From PGYR01 sp048267165 (lineage in GTDB: Bacteria; Bacteroidota; Ignavibacteria; Kapaibacteriales; UBA2268): DNA of 64,000 bases. Of this stretch, positions 44,023 through 53,106 are shown one piece after another. Every line of letters begins with the position of its first letter. Positions within the stretch are counted from its first letter, which is position 1. Under the pieces are notes generated by a model. The model worked only from the letters and a program-made list of their open reading frames with translations, had not been told where the DNA came from and did not search any database. The DNA is taken from assembly GCA_048267165.1 (NCBI GenBank), contig JBLWYD010000005.1, positions 1 to 64,000 of the forward strand. The letters run 5' to 3'. Made by a program: the position numbers and the translations under genes.

Positions 44023-45908
44023 AAAACTTAATAAAAATACTAGTATTACTAATACTATTTAGTTCAATTGTTCAGGCAAGGACAATAGAGCCACAGACTC
44101 ATAGCGACATTAAATTTGTAATTCGTGATTCAACTTATGACTTCGTAGAACATAATGGACTAGCTTATACTATTGCTGATGATGGAGTTCATGGCTTGGA
44201 ACTCTGGGTATTTGATGAAAAGTTAAATAGTTTGAGAATGGTAAAAGATATAAACCCAAATGGAGATGCAAATCCATTAATTTATCAAACTGGTCTTAAA
44301 GATGTTCTTTTATTTTATGCTTATGATGAGAATGGGACGGGGCTATGGGCCACTGATGGCACTGAGAAAGGTACTGTACTATTAAAGTATTTCTATATTT
44401 ATAGAATTAAGGCTCATATAATGGAAGAAGATTGGAATTCATATAAAGTTTATAATGGCGAGTTATATTTCAGTGCATCAGAGTCAAAAGATCAAGATTA
44501 TGAACTTTGGAAAACTGATGGTACTGAAGAAGGAACAATACAAGTAATTGATTTAGACCCAAATGATTCATCACAACCAAATAATTTCCACATAATTGGA
44601 AATAGACTATTGTTTTTTAATGCTAATGGAGCTCGAGATATTTGGTCAACAGATGGCACAGAAAAGAATACAATTAAACTAACTAACAGTAAGGACAAAT
44701 TTAATTCTATTACTATGCTAGGTTGGAATACCTCTTTTGATTTTTTTCTGGATAGTCTCAATGGAAGACTAGAATTGTGGTCAACAGATGGTACGTTTGG
44801 TGGTGCAGTTCCCTTAACTGATAAATTGGATGACTATAAAGCGAGTAATTCGAATTATACTTTTAACGGAGAGAAATTATATTTTGAAGGTTACACAGAT
44901 GATCGGGAATTAGTCTTACTTGTGAGTGATGGTACTAAAGATGGTACAAAAAAGTTAAAAACATTTTCTTCGGATCCAAGTGCGTGGTTCTATTTTCTAT
45001 CTCATAGTAACATTAGTGAACAGAAGTTTTTTTTCTTCCTTTTTGAAAATAATAAAAGTAGTCTTTGGGTAACCGATGGCAAAACAGAAAGCACTATTAA
45101 AATTTCGCCTTCTGATTTAGAGGGTATGTACTACAATCAAGAGAGTTCCTACTCTGATAGATTATATTTCTCTAACTTTGATACTATCAAAGGTGAGGAT
45201 ATTTGGGTTTCTGACGGAACTCTAGAAGGTACAAAATTCGTTAAAAATATATCAGCAAGTGGAGAGAAGTCAAAAATTAATTTTACCTCTGTAATAGTCA
45301 ATGAAAAAGTACTTTTTATTCATGAAGATCAAAAATATTTGAATTCTCTTTGGATTACAGATGGAACTGAAGTGGGTACTCATAAACTAAGCGTTGAACT
45401 GAGAGACTTAAATAGAATGTTTTATACTGATAATGTATATAATAACATACTTTATTTTAGGGAAATGAGCAATGATAATACTATTAGACTGTGGCAGACT
45501 GACATGACTGAAGAAGGCACAAATATTATAATGCCCAAAGACCAAAAAAATGATATTCATGTTCATCAGAATTTTTCTTTCCAGGTAGATTACAAAAACC
45601 ATATCTACTTCTTCGCTGACTATTATGGTGAAGGCCAACAACTCTACCGAATCCCGAACATCATTACCTCCGTTGAAAATACCGAACAACCAGAATTAAT
45701 GACCGTGTATCCCAACCCTGCGAAGGACTACGTGCAGCTAGAGCTAACCAAGCCAATGCAGCTTAGTATAATAAACAGCACTGGTAAGAAAGTGAAAGAA
45801 TATGGCGAAGTAATAGACGGTAAGTTGAACATAGCAGAGATAATCCCAGGCGTGTACTTCGTAGTAGATGAGCAAGGTAAAAATATCGCGAAATTTGTGA
45901 AGGAGTGA
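44019..45908 (+). CDS. ELWxxDGT-repeat T9SS cargo protein, paralogue 1
   Basis: A 629-residue secreted protein with signal peptide MKNLIKILVLLILFSSIVQA. About ten copies of the LWxTDGTxxGT motif spaced ~45-55 residues apart (for example LWATDGTEKGT, LWKTDGTEEGT, IWVSDGTLEGT, LWITDGTEVGT) mark ELWxxDGT propeller-like repeats. The final ~72 residues are a type A T9SS domain: TVYPNPAKDYVQLEL, GVYFVVDEQGKNIAKFVKE. No enzyme site is seen; a surface adhesion or binding role is inferred for such repeats. Translation is coupled to the acyltransferase upstream, and the next paralogue starts 4 bases downstream. Confidence 0.9.
   Translation: MKNLIKILVLLILFSSIVQARTIEPQTHSDIKFVIRDSTYDFVEHNGLAYTIADDGVHGLELWVFDEKLNSLRMVKDINPNGDANPLIYQTGLKDVLLFYAYDENGTGLWATDGTEKGTVLLKYFYIYRIKAHIMEEDWNSYKVYNGELYFSASESKDQDYELWKTDGTEEGTIQVIDLDPNDSSQPNNFHIIGNRLLFFNANGARDIWSTDGTEKNTIKLTNSKDKFNSITMLGWNTSFDFFLDSLNGRLELWSTDGTFGGAVPLTDKLDDYKASNSNYTFNGEKLYFEGYTDDRELVLLVSDGTKDGTKKLKTFSSDPSAWFYFLSHSNISEQKFFFFLFENNKSSLWVTDGKTESTIKISPSDLEGMYYNQESSYSDRLYFSNFDTIKGEDIWVSDGTLEGTKFVKNISASGEKSKINFTSVIVNEKVLFIHEDQKYLNSLWITDGTEVGTHKLSVELRDLNRMFYTDNVYNNILYFREMSNDNTIRLWQTDMTEEGTNIIMPKDQKNDIHVHQNFSFQVDYKNHIYFFADYYGEGQQLYRIPNIITSVENTEQPELMTVYPNPAKDYVQLELTKPMQLSIINSTGKKVKEYGEVIDGKLNIAEIIPGVYFVVDEQGKNIAKFVKE
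45693..45908 (+). repeat. Homogenised T9SS-domain DNA, copy 1
   Basis: The last 216 bases of paralogue 1 align without gaps to the last 216 bases of paralogue 2 (47590-47805). By hand count about 187 positions match. The bodies of the two genes are far more divergent. Confidence 0.85.
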
Positions 45909-45912
45909 GGAA

Positions 45913-47805
45913 ATGAAAAAGATAATAATAATACTATTGGTATTGATTCCATTCGGTTTGATTGGTCAAACGAATGTAATAGAACCGGAGCTGGTTTCAG
46001 AAGAAGTTATTATAAAAGGAGATTTCAATAATCATCTTAACCAAAAGTATATATTTAAAGATAAAGTATACTTTATGGGTGCTGATGCTACGCATGGTAG
46101 TGAGTTATGGGTTAGTGATGGTACACCTGTTGGTACGTATATGCTCAAAGATTTTACACCCAATGGGAATTCGGATATATATATATTCAAAGCAAACTTA
46201 GACAATCTAGTTTTCTCTGTAAAAGATGAGGAAGGAAAAGGTAGTCTTTGGGCTACGGATGGCACGAAAGCTGGAACCGTTCTTCTAGCTGCTGTCATTG
46301 TTCAAGTTGCATATGCCCCACAACCAAATCAGCAAGAGTATAGGGCGCACAAAGGCAAAATCATATTTTCTGGTGATGACGGTGTACACGGCTCGGAGCC
46401 ATGGATAACAGACGGCACACCCGAGGGCACGTTTATGATACAAGATTTGGGAGTTGATGGCGGTTCTAATCCTTGGTTTTTTTCTCAAGCAGGTGAAGGA
46501 TTTGTGTTCGTAACTTCAAATAATGTAGGCTTTAAATCAGTAATTTGGTCAACTGATGGTAGTAAAAATAGCTGCACTCGTATCTATCAGGGAGATCAGG
46601 TTTCTCAAATAATTGATATTGGATTAGATGGTATACCTCTAGTCATAAACTCTTATTCTGATCCAATCACTAATACAGGCTATACTCTGCTTTCTGTTAC
46701 AGATGGTACACTCGAAGGGACTATTCCAGTGCTTGGGCAAGATAAGACTCTAACGGGTTTCCCAGTTAATTTCACAAGAATTAAAGACGAGGTTTATTTC
46801 AATCTATCTAACTCATGGAATAATGTGCTTTACGTAACAGATGGGACTGAGAAAGGAACTGAAAAATTGCTGGAAACCAATGCTGGTATTGTTGATGTTG
46901 TTAACTGGAACGATAAACTGTTTTATCATGGAAACTCAGATGGGAACTTCATTAGTGATGGAACCAAAGATGGAACATTCGAAATCAACGAACTAACTAA
47001 TGAACCAGTATATTTCGAGGAATACTTTATAATGGGTGATAAGTTATACTTCGGCGATTATGCAGATGAGGGAGTGTTTTCTATCTGGGTCAGTGATGGA
47101 TCTAGAGATGGTACATATAAAGTAAAAACATTGAATGAAGCAAATGAACCAGTATATTTCAATTTCAAGAATAGTTTTAATGGGAACGTTGTTTTCAGTT
47201 ATTATAAAGGGATTAATCCTAACGAATTATGGATTACTAACGGCACTGAGGAAGGTACTGAAAAAATAGCAGACTTTTCATTTATAACGGATTTCAAAAA
47301 TTATGGATTAACGCAGATAGAGCAAATCGGAGACTACCTTCTGGTTATACCAAGATTTCAACTTAAAGAAGACTATATGTTTTTGATTGATAAGACTGGC
47401 GAGCTAACTAGAGTAGAGCCAGTTGGAACTACTAGAAAAAATAAGTTTTATCTTGAATCTGGATCAACTATTATCGGTGAACTCAATGGTTATTTTTATT
47501 TTGTAGCTAACTACTTTGATATAGGCGAACAGCTATGGCGCGTTAAAGTAGGCGACCCAAAAAGCTCAGTAGAAGATGCCCCACAACAAGAACTAATGAC
47601 GGTGTATCCCAACCCTGCGAAAGACTATATAAAGCTAGAGCTAACGAAGCCGATGCAACTTAGTATAATAAACAGCACTGGTGCAAAGGTGAAAGACTAC
47701 GGCGAAGTAACAGACGGTAAGCTGAACGTTGCAGAGTTAAGCTCAGGTGTGTATTTCGTAGTTGATGAGCAAGGTAAAAACATAGCGAAATTCGTGAAGG
47801 AGTGA
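45913..47805 (+). CDS. ELWxxDGT-repeat T9SS cargo protein, paralogue 2
   Basis: A 630-residue paralogue of its neighbours. Signal peptide MKKIIIILLVLIPFGLIGQ. About nine repeat motifs (LWVSDGTPVGT, LWATDGTKAGT, PWITDGTPEGT, IWVSDGSRDGT, LWITNGTEEGT) alternate with IVFSVKDEEGKG-like strands. The T9SS domain (TVYPNPAKDYIKLEL to IAKFVKE) is nearly the same as in paralogue 1, although the repeat bodies share only the motif pattern. The start is an ATG 4 bases after the previous stop, after GAGTGAGGAA. Same operon. Confidence 0.9.
   Translation: MKKIIIILLVLIPFGLIGQTNVIEPELVSEEVIIKGDFNNHLNQKYIFKDKVYFMGADATHGSELWVSDGTPVGTYMLKDFTPNGNSDIYIFKANLDNLVFSVKDEEGKGSLWATDGTKAGTVLLAAVIVQVAYAPQPNQQEYRAHKGKIIFSGDDGVHGSEPWITDGTPEGTFMIQDLGVDGGSNPWFFSQAGEGFVFVTSNNVGFKSVIWSTDGSKNSCTRIYQGDQVSQIIDIGLDGIPLVINSYSDPITNTGYTLLSVTDGTLEGTIPVLGQDKTLTGFPVNFTRIKDEVYFNLSNSWNNVLYVTDGTEKGTEKLLETNAGIVDVVNWNDKLFYHGNSDGNFISDGTKDGTFEINELTNEPVYFEEYFIMGDKLYFGDYADEGVFSIWVSDGSRDGTYKVKTLNEANEPVYFNFKNSFNGNVVFSYYKGINPNELWITNGTEEGTEKIADFSFITDFKNYGLTQIEQIGDYLLVIPRFQLKEDYMFLIDKTGELTRVEPVGTTRKNKFYLESGSTIIGELNGYFYFVANYFDIGEQLWRVKVGDPKSSVEDAPQQELMTVYPNPAKDYIKLELTKPMQLSIINSTGAKVKDYGEVTDGKLNVAELSSGVYFVVDEQGKNIAKFVKE
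47590..47805 (+). repeat. Homogenised T9SS-domain DNA, copy 2
   Basis: Second member of the gap-free 216-base repeat; see 45693-45908. The junction after it (GGAGTGAGGATGAAAAAGAT) also resembles the one after copy 1, so the duplicated unit may span the intergenic join. Confidence 0.85.
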
Positions 47806-47807
47806 GG

Positions 47808-49763
47808 ATGAAAAAGATTATAATAGTGCTATTGGTATTGATGCCTTTGTGTTTATTTTCTCAATATAAACTTATTGAACCCGAATTAGTCACAAAATTA
47901 GCTGATTCAAAATTCAATGATCAAATGCCTATTCATCATCATAAAGGTAAAATCTACTTTACTCAGTTCATACATGAAAATAATGCTGAATTGTGGTCAA
48001 CTGACGGAACCCAAGATGGTACTAAACAATTAACATATTTAAATAGTTTCTCAGGTGCATATCCTAGTATTTTTGAAAATCGCTTAGATAAATTGATATT
48101 CTCCGCTAATGGGGAAAAAGATAGAGGCCTATGGTCAACTGACGGTACAAAGGAAGGCACCTATTTTCTTGATTCAATTTTCCTAAGGATTAGAACTGAG
48201 TATAGAACAAATTATAGATTGGAGAATGTGTTGATTGATAATAAAGTATTCTTTATAGCTATGAGACACCCTTTTTGGTCCGAGCCTTGGATTAGCGATG
48301 GAACAAGAGAAGGAACCTTCATGCTTAAAGATATTAATGAATCTGGCGGTATTCATTGTAACTATATTTATAAATTGGACAATAGAATTGTATTTCTGGC
48401 AGATTTTTTGGATTCCACAAAATCTGAACTTTGGTCTACTGACGGAACTAAAAAAGGTACATTTAAATTGTTAGATTTTTTCCACCCTAGCTTTGAGAAC
48501 TATGAAAAATATTACCCTTTAAAAAATTATGTTTTTTCAGAACTAAACGGTAAGTTGATATTTACAAACAGAATGGATGGCTTTGGTAATTGCATTTGGG
48601 TAACAGATGGTACTAAGGAAGGTACGGAATTAATAACGGATACAACCCAGTCAGAATCTGGCTATATTTATTTGAATGCTGTAGTTAACGAAAAGTCATA
48701 TTTTATAACGAGAGATTCGGCGGGGACTCATTCCCTTTGGGTATCAGATGGTAAGAAGGTAAATACAAAGAAGACATTGGATTTAATAGTGGATGACGAG
48801 TATAATGATGAATTCTACAATAGGATTAAGTACCTTGTACCTATGGGGGACAAACTTGCGATAGCTCATCCTCACAGGAAGTTTCTATGGTTTACAGATA
48901 GTTACACTCTATCCAAATTTGAATACGAAGTGGCGTATGATTACGCTAGAATGAATGATGTGATTTCCATAAATGATGGTATAATGTTCAGGGAATATAA
49001 AAAAGGATCCGCTCGACCTTGGATTTCTGATGGAACAGAAGACGGTACTTTTAAAGTAGAAGGGTTTGAATATGGTAATGACGAAACTTCTTTTTTAAAT
49101 TTTGAATACCTTTTTAATAATGTCAGTATTGTACAAGCATTGAAAGATAATTCAAGAAGTTTAATGAAAATCGATTTAGATACAAAAGAAGTTTCTACTT
49201 TAATCTCACACATAGACAAAGGTTTCGATACATCATTTCTATTTGGAGAAATAATTGATAGCACATTGTTTTTTAAGGTTAATGTCATGAATCTGAAAAA
49301 ACACATTCTAAATTCGCAATTGTGGCAAATAGATCCAATTGATAATAGTTTGGCTTTAATAGCACCAAATATGGATGAAATAACTGTAACTGCTAATAAT
49401 ATTGGAACTATAATGAGCAAAAGTGATGATGGTTATTTATATTTCTATGCTGACTATGAATCTACTGGCCCAGCTATATGGAGGGTAAAGAGTGTAAGTA
49501 AGGATTCTGTTATTAATAAAGATACAATACCTGAACCAGATACTGACCTAGTATTCGAAATGTACCCCAACCCAGCATCTGACCTTATTAAATTAAAACT
49601 CTCCAAACCTACTCATCTTTTCATTGTGAATTTGCTCGGACAGAAAATAATGGATTTGGGAATTGTCAAAGAAGAGAATGTAAACGTAACTGCTCTTTAT
49701 CCAGGTGTATATTTCATAACAGATGATAAATGGATGAAATTAAAAAATTTCGTGAAGGAGTAA
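47808..49763 (+). CDS. ELWxxDGT-repeat T9SS cargo protein, paralogue 3
   Basis: A ~651-residue paralogue, start placed at ATG 47808 rather than GTG 47802, because this matches the start context of paralogue 2. Signal peptide MKKIIIVLLVLMPLCLFSQ. At least seven motifs (LWSTDGTQDGT, LWSTDGTKEGT, PWISDGTREGT, IWVTDGTKEGT, PWISDGTEDGT) mark the same repeats. The T9SS domain (EMYPNPASDLIKLKL, PGVYFITDD, KNFVKE) is clearly diverged from the other two, unlike their shared copy. It is the last gene of the operon. No hairpin terminator is visible in the 169 bases after it. Confidence 0.9.
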   Translation: MKKIIIVLLVLMPLCLFSQYKLIEPELVTKLADSKFNDQMPIHHHKGKIYFTQFIHENNAELWSTDGTQDGTKQLTYLNSFSGAYPSIFENRLDKLIFSANGEKDRGLWSTDGTKEGTYFLDSIFLRIRTEYRTNYRLENVLIDNKVFFIAMRHPFWSEPWISDGTREGTFMLKDINESGGIHCNYIYKLDNRIVFLADFLDSTKSELWSTDGTKKGTFKLLDFFHPSFENYEKYYPLKNYVFSELNGKLIFTNRMDGFGNCIWVTDGTKEGTELITDTTQSESGYIYLNAVVNEKSYFITRDSAGTHSLWVSDGKKVNTKKTLDLIVDDEYNDEFYNRIKYLVPMGDKLAIAHPHRKFLWFTDSYTLSKFEYEVAYDYARMNDVISINDGIMFREYKKGSARPWISDGTEDGTFKVEGFEYGNDETSFLNFEYLFNNVSIVQALKDNSRSLMKIDLDTKEVSTLISHIDKGFDTSFLFGEIIDSTLFFKVNVMNLKKHILNSQLWQIDPIDNSLALIAPNMDEITVTANNIGTIMSKSDDGYLYFYADYESTGPAIWRVKSVSKDSVINKDTIPEPDTDLVFEMYPNPASDLIKLKLSKPTHLFIVNLLGQKIMDLGIVKEENVNVTALYPGVYFITDDKWMKLKNFVKE

Positions 49764-49932
49764 TAAACCCAATTACTTATAATATATTATTAAATTTCCG
49801 CCACTTTTCGCATTCTAAATCGTATTTATTGTGTTATTTAAAGAAAATTTGCTAATTTACTTTCGCAGCATAGGGTAAGGTTTCGAAACTCCCATTTCGT
49901 CCTCTCTATATTACTTAAAAACACAGTATAAA

Positions 49933-52900
49933 ATGACGAATTCTAAGATAAAATTATATCTTGTTTTTCTCTTTTTCGGCTATTTTGTGGCTTCGGCGCA
50001 AGTAACCGAAACTAGCTATATATATAATGCTGAAGAGTTAGACAAAGCGATAAGGCTATACGACACTAAGCTCATTAACCTGAGCGAAAGGAAAATCAGC
50101 GACGTTATTCGCAATATGCCTGAAAACCCAGCCAATGATAAAGCTCTGATGTTCGAAACCGAACTAGATCTAATCAAGGGCAATTTCCACATTGCAGAAA
50201 CAAAGCTTCTTGACTTCATAAAAGTTAGGAATAATTCTCCGTTTGTGCCGGTTGCTTATTTCCGTATTGGTATGATGCATTTCAGACAAGAGAAGTTTGA
50301 AACTGCGACTTACTATCTGAATTTCGCTTACGAAACGGCTGCCGAAAATTATAATAGCCGCCACGAGAAGAAGAACAGCAGACCCGATGATGAGTATTAT
50401 ACTATTGGTCATCACTCTCTGTATTGGAAAGGGATAGCTGAAAGCCAAATTAGCAAGCAAAAAGTAGCCACTGAAACGCTAGAGAAATGTGCCGAGATTT
50501 ACCCAGAGGGAGAATTCTCCGATGATGCTATATATGCTTATGGTCAGCTTTACGAACAAGAATTCGAGAACGAAAAAGCTATTGCGGCCTTCAAAAAAGT
50601 AAGAATAGAATATCCTAAGACTAATGTTTACATAGCTTCACTAATCCGTGAAGCGAATAATTATCTTATTTTGCGTAAGTACCCCGATGCACTATTGGTG
50701 TTGGAGCGAGCTAATTTCGCTGCCCTTAGCATTATGGAGCAAGACTCAGTGGGTATGCAATACGAAAAGCAAACCAACTTTGAGAATCCACAAGAAGCTA
50801 TACTTTACCTTCGTGGGGAAGCGAGCAATCTAGCTGGTAACTACGCACAAGCACTTATGTACTTCGAGACTTTCCAAAATACTTTCTTTGGCTCGCCGCT
50901 TGAATATAAGAGTAAGTTAGGTGCTGGATGGGCATTGCTGAATTTGGAAAGATACAAAGAAGCATTGGCATACTTCGATGATATAATAAAGAATTCGGGT
51001 GATGACTACTTACAAGTTAAATATAACGCTCAGCTTTACAGAGCTGTTACACTAGTTAAGTCAGGCGATATAGAGACTGCGAAGACAGAATTAGACGCTC
51101 TTTCTCTTAGCTCTTCATTCCCTTTCAAAGGGGCGGTGTTGCTAGAGCTAGGACAGATTTACTACAAAGAAAAAAATTATGGTCAGGCAAAAGTAGTTCT
51201 GCAAAGAGCTGAGAGATACGCTCTAACTCCAGTAACTGCTACTCGTATTAACTTGCTATTAGCGGCTACTCACATGGAGCTTTATGAGTGGAGTTCAGCT
51301 ACGGTTACTTATGATAAAGCTATACAAACGATTAAGAATTCTGACTATGTGCTAATGCCTAAGAAAGATTGGTATATGTCGGAAGCTAGATTCAGAAAAG
51401 GTGTTTCGTTAGTGATGGATAAGCGTAGCAATGAAGCTATTGCTTCACTTTCAGCTTATATTGCTGATGCTAAGAAAGGCGACCCTAGAACTGAAGAAGC
51501 TCTATTTTGGCTGGCAGAGGCGAACTACGCTAGTGATTTGCTTAATAATGCGGCACAATCTTATGAGAAATTATTAAAAGAATACCCATACCACACAAGA
51601 AGAGAGGATATACTCTACTCATTGGGTTGGTCATATTTTAGAAGACAGAACTTCAAGCAATCAAGCAAAGTTTTCGAACAGCTAATAAATGAGTTCCCGA
51701 AGACTGAATACGGAGTAGAAGTACTTGTACGCCAAGCTGACGGTTATCACATGATTAAATCTTATGCTAAAGCTGCCGAGTACTACAAGAAAGCTGCCGA
51801 TTTGGGCCCGAAAACTGATGAAGGTAGATATGCTTCTTTCCAAAGAGCGGATGCATTATACAGATTAGGTAACTATGACCAATCTCTTGTTGCTCTTCAG
51901 CAATTCGTGAAAAATTATAGCGGAAGTCCTTTAGCTCCGAACGCAATGTACTTGGTCGGTTGGATCAAATTCCAACAAAGAAAGTACGATGAAGCAGTTG
52001 CTAATTTCAACTTCCTAATAGAAAGATACCCAAGTAGCACTTATGTACCACGCGCCTATTATGCGATAGCCGATTGTTACTATAATAAGAGCGATTTCGA
52101 GCAAGCTATGTTAGCTTATAGAACTGTAGTTGACAAGTTTCCATCGAGTGGATTAGCTCCCGAAGCTATGCGTAGCGTACAGCAATGTCTGATTTTACTG
52201 GGTAGGGAAGACGAGGCAGTTGGTATAATCAACGATTACGTAGAGAAAAACGAAGATTCGCCTTTCACTCGTAGTTTCCGTTCCGATGGTGCTAGAATAC
52301 TATTCGACACAAAAAAATACGACAAAGCGATAGACGAATATGGTAAGATAATAAAAGCTGACCCGAATAACCCAGAGAATGCTGAGATACTATACTGGAT
52401 AGGCAAAAGCTATATTAGTATGGATAAGAAACTAGAAGCAGAAAATGCTTTCGTAAAAGTACAGAAAACGTATCCGCAAAGTGACTACGCTAGTTTATCA
52501 CTAATGGAAAATGCACTATTGCAAAAGAGCAGTGCTAATGGTAAAAAAGCAGATTCACTTTTCGCGTCACTGATAGAATTATATCCGAATGAGACTTCAG
52601 CTTCTCGAGCTGTATTCGAGAGAGCGTTGATTAACTTCACATTGGGTGATACAACTTTCGGTCTGAGTATGTACGATTATGCTGTCCAGAATTATCCCGG
52701 TGATGAGTATTCTGACGAGTCTGCATATCGTCTAGCTAGCTACTATAAGCGTATAGACAGCAACGCAAAGTCGAGAGAGTACTTCCTAAAATTAGCTCTT
52801 AATAGTAAGAGTAATGAATTCGTTGCGGAATCTTATTATAGAATCGGTGAGCTTTGGAAAAAAGATAAAGACCTAGAACAAGCAGAAGCAGCGTACCTAC

Positions 52901-53106
52901 AAGTTAAAAACAACTATTCTGGTTACGAAGATTGGTTCTCGCTTTCATTAGTGAATCTGGGCGAGATATACGAGCAGAGAAAAGAATACCTAAAAGCTAA
53001 GGAAATATATTCAGCACTATTAGAATTGCGTCCCGATGATGACTATGGTAATACTGCAAAAGCAAGAATAAAGAGAGTAAATCAGGCAATAAAGAAAGAT
53101 GAATAA
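49933..53106 (+). CDS. Large periplasmic tetratricopeptide-repeat protein
   Basis: A 1057-residue exported protein with signal peptide to about residue 22 (FLFFGYFVASAQ). Nearly all of the mature protein is helical TPR repeats of the CpoB/BamD-like kind, spaced ~34-37 residues. Examples: FPVAYFRIGMMHFRQEKFETATYYL-type units, ALLNLERYKEALAYFDDII, AMYLVGWIKFQQRKYDEAVANFNFLIERYP and AYYAIADCYYNKSDFEQAMLAYRTVVDKFP. More than twenty repeats seem present, enough to form a long superhelical scaffold. It overlaps the downstream barrel gene by 8 bases. Similar TPR-barrel pairs occur in Bacteroidota, to my recollection, but the function is not established. Confidence 0.88.
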   Translation: MTNSKIKLYLVFLFFGYFVASAQVTETSYIYNAEELDKAIRLYDTKLINLSERKISDVIRNMPENPANDKALMFETELDLIKGNFHIAETKLLDFIKVRNNSPFVPVAYFRIGMMHFRQEKFETATYYLNFAYETAAENYNSRHEKKNSRPDDEYYTIGHHSLYWKGIAESQISKQKVATETLEKCAEIYPEGEFSDDAIYAYGQLYEQEFENEKAIAAFKKVRIEYPKTNVYIASLIREANNYLILRKYPDALLVLERANFAALSIMEQDSVGMQYEKQTNFENPQEAILYLRGEASNLAGNYAQALMYFETFQNTFFGSPLEYKSKLGAGWALLNLERYKEALAYFDDIIKNSGDDYLQVKYNAQLYRAVTLVKSGDIETAKTELDALSLSSSFPFKGAVLLELGQIYYKEKNYGQAKVVLQRAERYALTPVTATRINLLLAATHMELYEWSSATVTYDKAIQTIKNSDYVLMPKKDWYMSEARFRKGVSLVMDKRSNEAIASLSAYIADAKKGDPRTEEALFWLAEANYASDLLNNAAQSYEKLLKEYPYHTRREDILYSLGWSYFRRQNFKQSSKVFEQLINEFPKTEYGVEVLVRQADGYHMIKSYAKAAEYYKKAADLGPKTDEGRYASFQRADALYRLGNYDQSLVALQQFVKNYSGSPLAPNAMYLVGWIKFQQRKYDEAVANFNFLIERYPSSTYVPRAYYAIADCYYNKSDFEQAMLAYRTVVDKFPSSGLAPEAMRSVQQCLILLGREDEAVGIINDYVEKNEDSPFTRSFRSDGARILFDTKKYDKAIDEYGKIIKADPNNPENAEILYWIGKSYISMDKKLEAENAFVKVQKTYPQSDYASLSLMENALLQKSSANGKKADSLFASLIELYPNETSASRAVFERALINFTLGDTTFGLSMYDYAVQNYPGDEYSDESAYRLASYYKRIDSNAKSREYFLKLALNSKSNEFVAESYYRIGELWKKDKDLEQAEAAYLQVKNNYSGYEDWFSLSLVNLGEIYEQRKEYLKAKEIYSALLELRPDDDYGNTAKARIKRVNQAIKKDE

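Noticed and set aside
47802..47810. GTG at 47802 as the start of the third ELWxxDGT gene
   Set aside because: The ATG at 47808 matches the start context of the paralogue before it and gives the same MKKIII signal peptide.
48941..49420. A 159-codon minus-strand frame in the third ELWxxDGT gene
   Set aside because: Antisense to a confirmed repeat protein with biased codons; no recognisable protein.
44019..49763. Regularly spaced short repeats that could look like CRISPR or tandem DNA repeats
   Set aside because: The repeats follow codon-phase protein motifs (LWxTDGTxxGT) with synonymous variation and no spacer structure.
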